A stretch of DNA of 16,082 nucleotides from Bordetella parapertussis. GTDB taxonomy: Bacteria; Pseudomonadota; Gammaproteobacteria; Burkholderiales; Burkholderiaceae_C. Shown here piece by piece: positions 15,925-16,082 of the stretch (position 1 is the first letter of the stretch; the number at the start of each line of letters is the position of its first letter). The stretch is from positions 1-16,082 of the forward strand of contig CAMBXY010000016.1 in the NCBI GenBank assembly GCA_945871945.1. The letters are read 5' to 3'. The notes beneath the pieces were generated by a model. It searched no databases, was not told where the DNA came from, and was given only the letters and a program-made list of their open reading frames with translations. Made by a program: the position numbers and the translations under genes.

Positions 15925-16082
15925 ATGACTGCCCCCCATTTGCTGCCCGTAGACCGCGCTGAAATCACCGTTTTGATGGACAACGTCACAGACAGCCTGT
16001 CCAGCGCCCCAGACTATGTGACCAAAGAATGGGACATGCTGCGCTTGGCCGGCATGAAGACCCTGGCGGGCAGCTGCCAGTG
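15925..16082 (+). CDS. MBL-fold metallo-hydrolase family protein, 5' part only
   Basis: The first 52 residues are visible before the right edge. They begin MTAPHLLPVDRAEITVLMDN and continue VTDSLSSAPDYVTKEW, with LRLAGMKTLAGSCQ at the end. The stretch VDRAEITVLMDNVTDSL resembles the opening strand of metallo-beta-lactamase-fold hydrolases of the 7,8-dihydropterin-6-methyl-4-(beta-D-ribofuranosyl)-aminobenzene-5'-phosphate synthase-like group. The metal-binding HxHxDH motif would lie beyond the window, so the call rests on the N-terminal pattern only. GGAG at 15915-15918 gives a good Shine-Dalgarno 6 bases before the ATG. Substrate unknown. Confidence 0.65.
   Translation, partial: MTAPHLLPVDRAEITVLMDNVTDSLSSAPDYVTKEWDMLRLAGMKTLAGSCQ

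Noticed and set aside
1..16082. tRNA, rRNA, CRISPR arrays, transposases, integrases and att sites
   Set aside because: None seen on either strand by reading: no spaced direct repeats, no tRNA T-loop signature with paired arms, and no transposase- or integrase-like protein.

Overview
The window looks like a chromosomal segment from a betaproteobacterium, most likely Burkholderiales and probably Comamonadaceae (Limnohabitans/Rhodoferax/Polaromonas-like). This is an inference. It rests on the FmdB-DUF502-AspS gene order, the DUF3683-FAD-FeS oxidoreductase, the DUF971-ubiE pairing, moderate G+C and tight gene packing. All genes look intact except the two cut by the window edges. I see no insertion sequence, prophage gene, tRNA, rRNA or CRISPR array.

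Layout: (1) Bases 1-3959 carry a minus-strand run read right to left: an FmdB-type zinc-ribbon protein, a DUF502 membrane protein, aspartyl-tRNA synthetase (aspS), a GTP cyclohydrolase I of divergent type (folE), and a DUF429 gene cut by the left edge that starts with GTG. A good intrinsic terminator lies between the first two genes. (2) Bases 3960-4134 are a divergent promoter region with short inverted repeats. (3) Bases 4135-7103 on the plus strand encode a putrescine/spermidine-type ABC importer: binding protein, hairpin, then two permeases. No ATPase gene is present at the locus. (4) Bases 7108-15584 are one long minus-strand directon: a 92-residue membrane protein, a 1288-residue FAD/4Fe-4S oxidoreductase, a DUF971 protein, ubiE, a Tim44-like membrane protein, ubiJ and ubiB. 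Its last stop codon lies 4 bases from that of the convergent transporter operon. (5) Bases 15585-15924 are non-coding and include a 70-base stretch with only 7 G/C, a 16-base perfect palindrome and a terminator-like hairpin. (6) From 15925 the 5' end of an MBL-fold hydrolase gene begins and runs off the right edge.

How the genes fit together: ubiE, ubiJ and ubiB are the ubiquinone methyltransferase, lipid-binding scaffold and ATPase-like factor, in the same order as in E. coli but with a Tim44-domain gene inserted. The large oxidoreductase upstream resembles respiratory D-2-hydroxyacid dehydrogenases, which usually pass electrons to quinone, so the directon may pair quinone synthesis with a quinone-reducing enzyme. 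No radically new system is evident. The points most worth checking are the ATPase-less transporter operon, the Tim44 gene inside the ubi block, the fused oxidoreductase with its small membrane neighbour, the tRNA-Asn-permissive residues in AspRS, the atypical FolE motif, and the structured AT-rich region near the right end.
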